Assembly: GCA_046155505.1 (NCBI GenBank) | Contig: JBJXFK010000138.1 | Span: 1-9,172 of the forward strand | DNA: 9,172 nucleotides | Origin: JBJXFK01 sp046155505 | Lineage (GTDB): Bacteria > Planctomycetota > Phycisphaerae > UBA1845 > Fen-1342 | Direction: 5' to 3' | The notes under the pieces: generated by a model | Told to the model about the DNA's origin: nothing | The model's database searches: none | Seen by the model: the letters and a program-made list of their open reading frames with translations, nothing else | In this document: positions 6,369 to 9,172 of the stretch, piece by piece | Position numbering within the stretch: position 1 is the first letter of the stretch | How the letters are laid out: every line of letters starts with the position of its first letter | Program-made: the position numbers and the translations under genes

Positions 6369-6923
6369 TTAGGGATTGAGGACAAGGGAACCGACCGACT
6401 TTTGGCCACCCACTTCAATTTCGACCCAGAGCTTGGCCCCATCCGGAAGCGGGCTCGGCACTTCCGCGTGCGTGTGCCAGTGATTCGGCTGGGCGGGTTC
6501 CTCGATCTCGGCCTTGGCCTTGACCGAACCCTTCGCGTCCTCGGTACCGATCCAAAAGCGGACCGCGCTCACTGTCGCGGGCTTGCCGTCGCTGGTCGTC
6601 AGCCACGCGTCGATCGGCGCGTCTCCGCCGGCCTTGATCTCGCCCTTGTCGCGCGAGGCGCGAACGGTCAGCTCGCCGATCTTGGTGGTGCCCAGTTCGA
6701 CGACCTCGCCGCCGTGCCCGGGGCCGTGATCGTTCGATTTCTTGGCCGTTTCGCCCGGATGGTCGTGGTCATGATCGTGACCGTGATCAGATTTTTCGTT
6801 TCCGGCAGCGGGCGGCTTGGTTGCGCCGCCGCCGCCGTTGGCCGGCGGTGGCGCGGGCTTCGGATCGCAACCGGCGAGCCCGACGATGGACACGACAACG
6901 AGGGTGAGCGCGAAACGTTGCAT
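6369..6923 (-). CDS. Histidine-rich lipoprotein, likely metal-binding partner of RND efflux pump
   Basis: A 184-residue lipoprotein. The signal peptide ends in lipobox LAGC with Cys19 as the lipidation site and Asp at +2. A Pro/Gly-rich linker follows (21-42). Then comes a stretch of alternating His and Asp (DHGHDHDHDH, 46-55) and a second short His cluster at 66-70. Residues 73-184 form a beta-rich domain containing HWHTH at 148-152. Ten histidines in total fit binding of zinc, cobalt, nickel, cadmium or copper on the periplasmic side of a membrane; the metal itself is inference. The gene starts 29 bp after the RND pump stop on the same strand, with AAGGAG 8 bp before its ATG, so co-transcription is likely. 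It could act as a periplasmic metal buffer or chaperone feeding the pump. It is too short and lacks the hairpin and lipoyl domains of a usual membrane-fusion adaptor. Confidence 0.88.
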   Translation of the reverse strand: MQRFALTLVVVSIVGLAGCDPKPAPPPANGGGGATKPPAAGNEKSDHGHDHDHDHPGETAKKSNDHGPGHGGEVVELGTTKIGELTVRASRDKGEIKAGGDAPIDAWLTTSDGKPATVSAVRFWIGTEDAKGSVKAKAEIEEPAQPNHWHTHAEVPSPLPDGAKLWVEIEVGGQKSVGSLVLNP

Positions 6924-6931
6924 CAGTCATT

Positions 6932-6937
6932 CTCCTT
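6932..6937 (-). promoter_or_regulatory. Shine-Dalgarno AAGGAG of the lipoprotein gene
   Basis: AAGGAG on the minus strand, 8 bases before the ATG at 6923, within the 29-bp gap after the pump gene. It supports translation of the lipoprotein from a shared transcript. Confidence 0.75.
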
Positions 6938-6952
6938 CTTGGGTGACGAATT

Positions 6953-9172
<2,220 letters not shown>

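Overview
The window is GC-rich DNA that most likely comes from a planctomycete, possibly of the Phycisphaerae. This is inferred from gene content only: a type II pseudopilin of the DUF1559 / H-X9-DG kind, and a very large secreted cysteine-rich repeat protein ending in a dockerin. Both are typical of that phylum. No taxonomic marker gene is complete here.

Layout from left to right. Positions 1-162 are the 3' part of a transfer-messenger RNA (ssrA) on the + strand, cut by the window edge. It shows the T-arm, the 3' acceptor strand and two foldable pseudoknots. It converges on a minus-strand pseudopilin gene (271-1290). Divergent from that is a small plus-strand membrane protein (1512-2000). 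This converges on a minus-strand gene (2084-2767) that faintly resembles the ACP phosphodiesterase family. An AT-rich imperfect palindrome sits between the last two and reaches into the 3' end of the second.

The centre (2900-6064, minus strand) is a 1054-residue secreted protein. It has a signal peptide, 21 tandem units of 43-47 residues each with six cysteines (GACC...C...C..GG.Y.GDGT.C...C), and a C-terminal dockerin-like pair of calcium loops. The array has visible internal history: a recent 273-bp two-unit duplication, a recurring three-unit superrepeat, and decayed motifs at both ends. The gene has a good Shine-Dalgarno, a candidate promoter, and a nested-hairpin terminator followed by a T-run.

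The right part (6369-9172, minus strand) looks like the end of a heavy-metal efflux operon. It holds the C-terminal 739 residues of a CzcA/CusA-like RND pump, whose 5' end lies outside the window. After 29 bp comes a small lipoprotein with a histidine-rich metal-binding-like stretch. The two are probably co-transcribed, and the lipoprotein may buffer or deliver metal in the periplasm. The rest of the pump system (adaptor, outer-membrane channel, regulator) would be expected beyond position 9172.

The most unusual object is the 21-unit, 129-cysteine dockerin protein. No function is known to me for it. Nothing in the window proves a new defence or mobile system.
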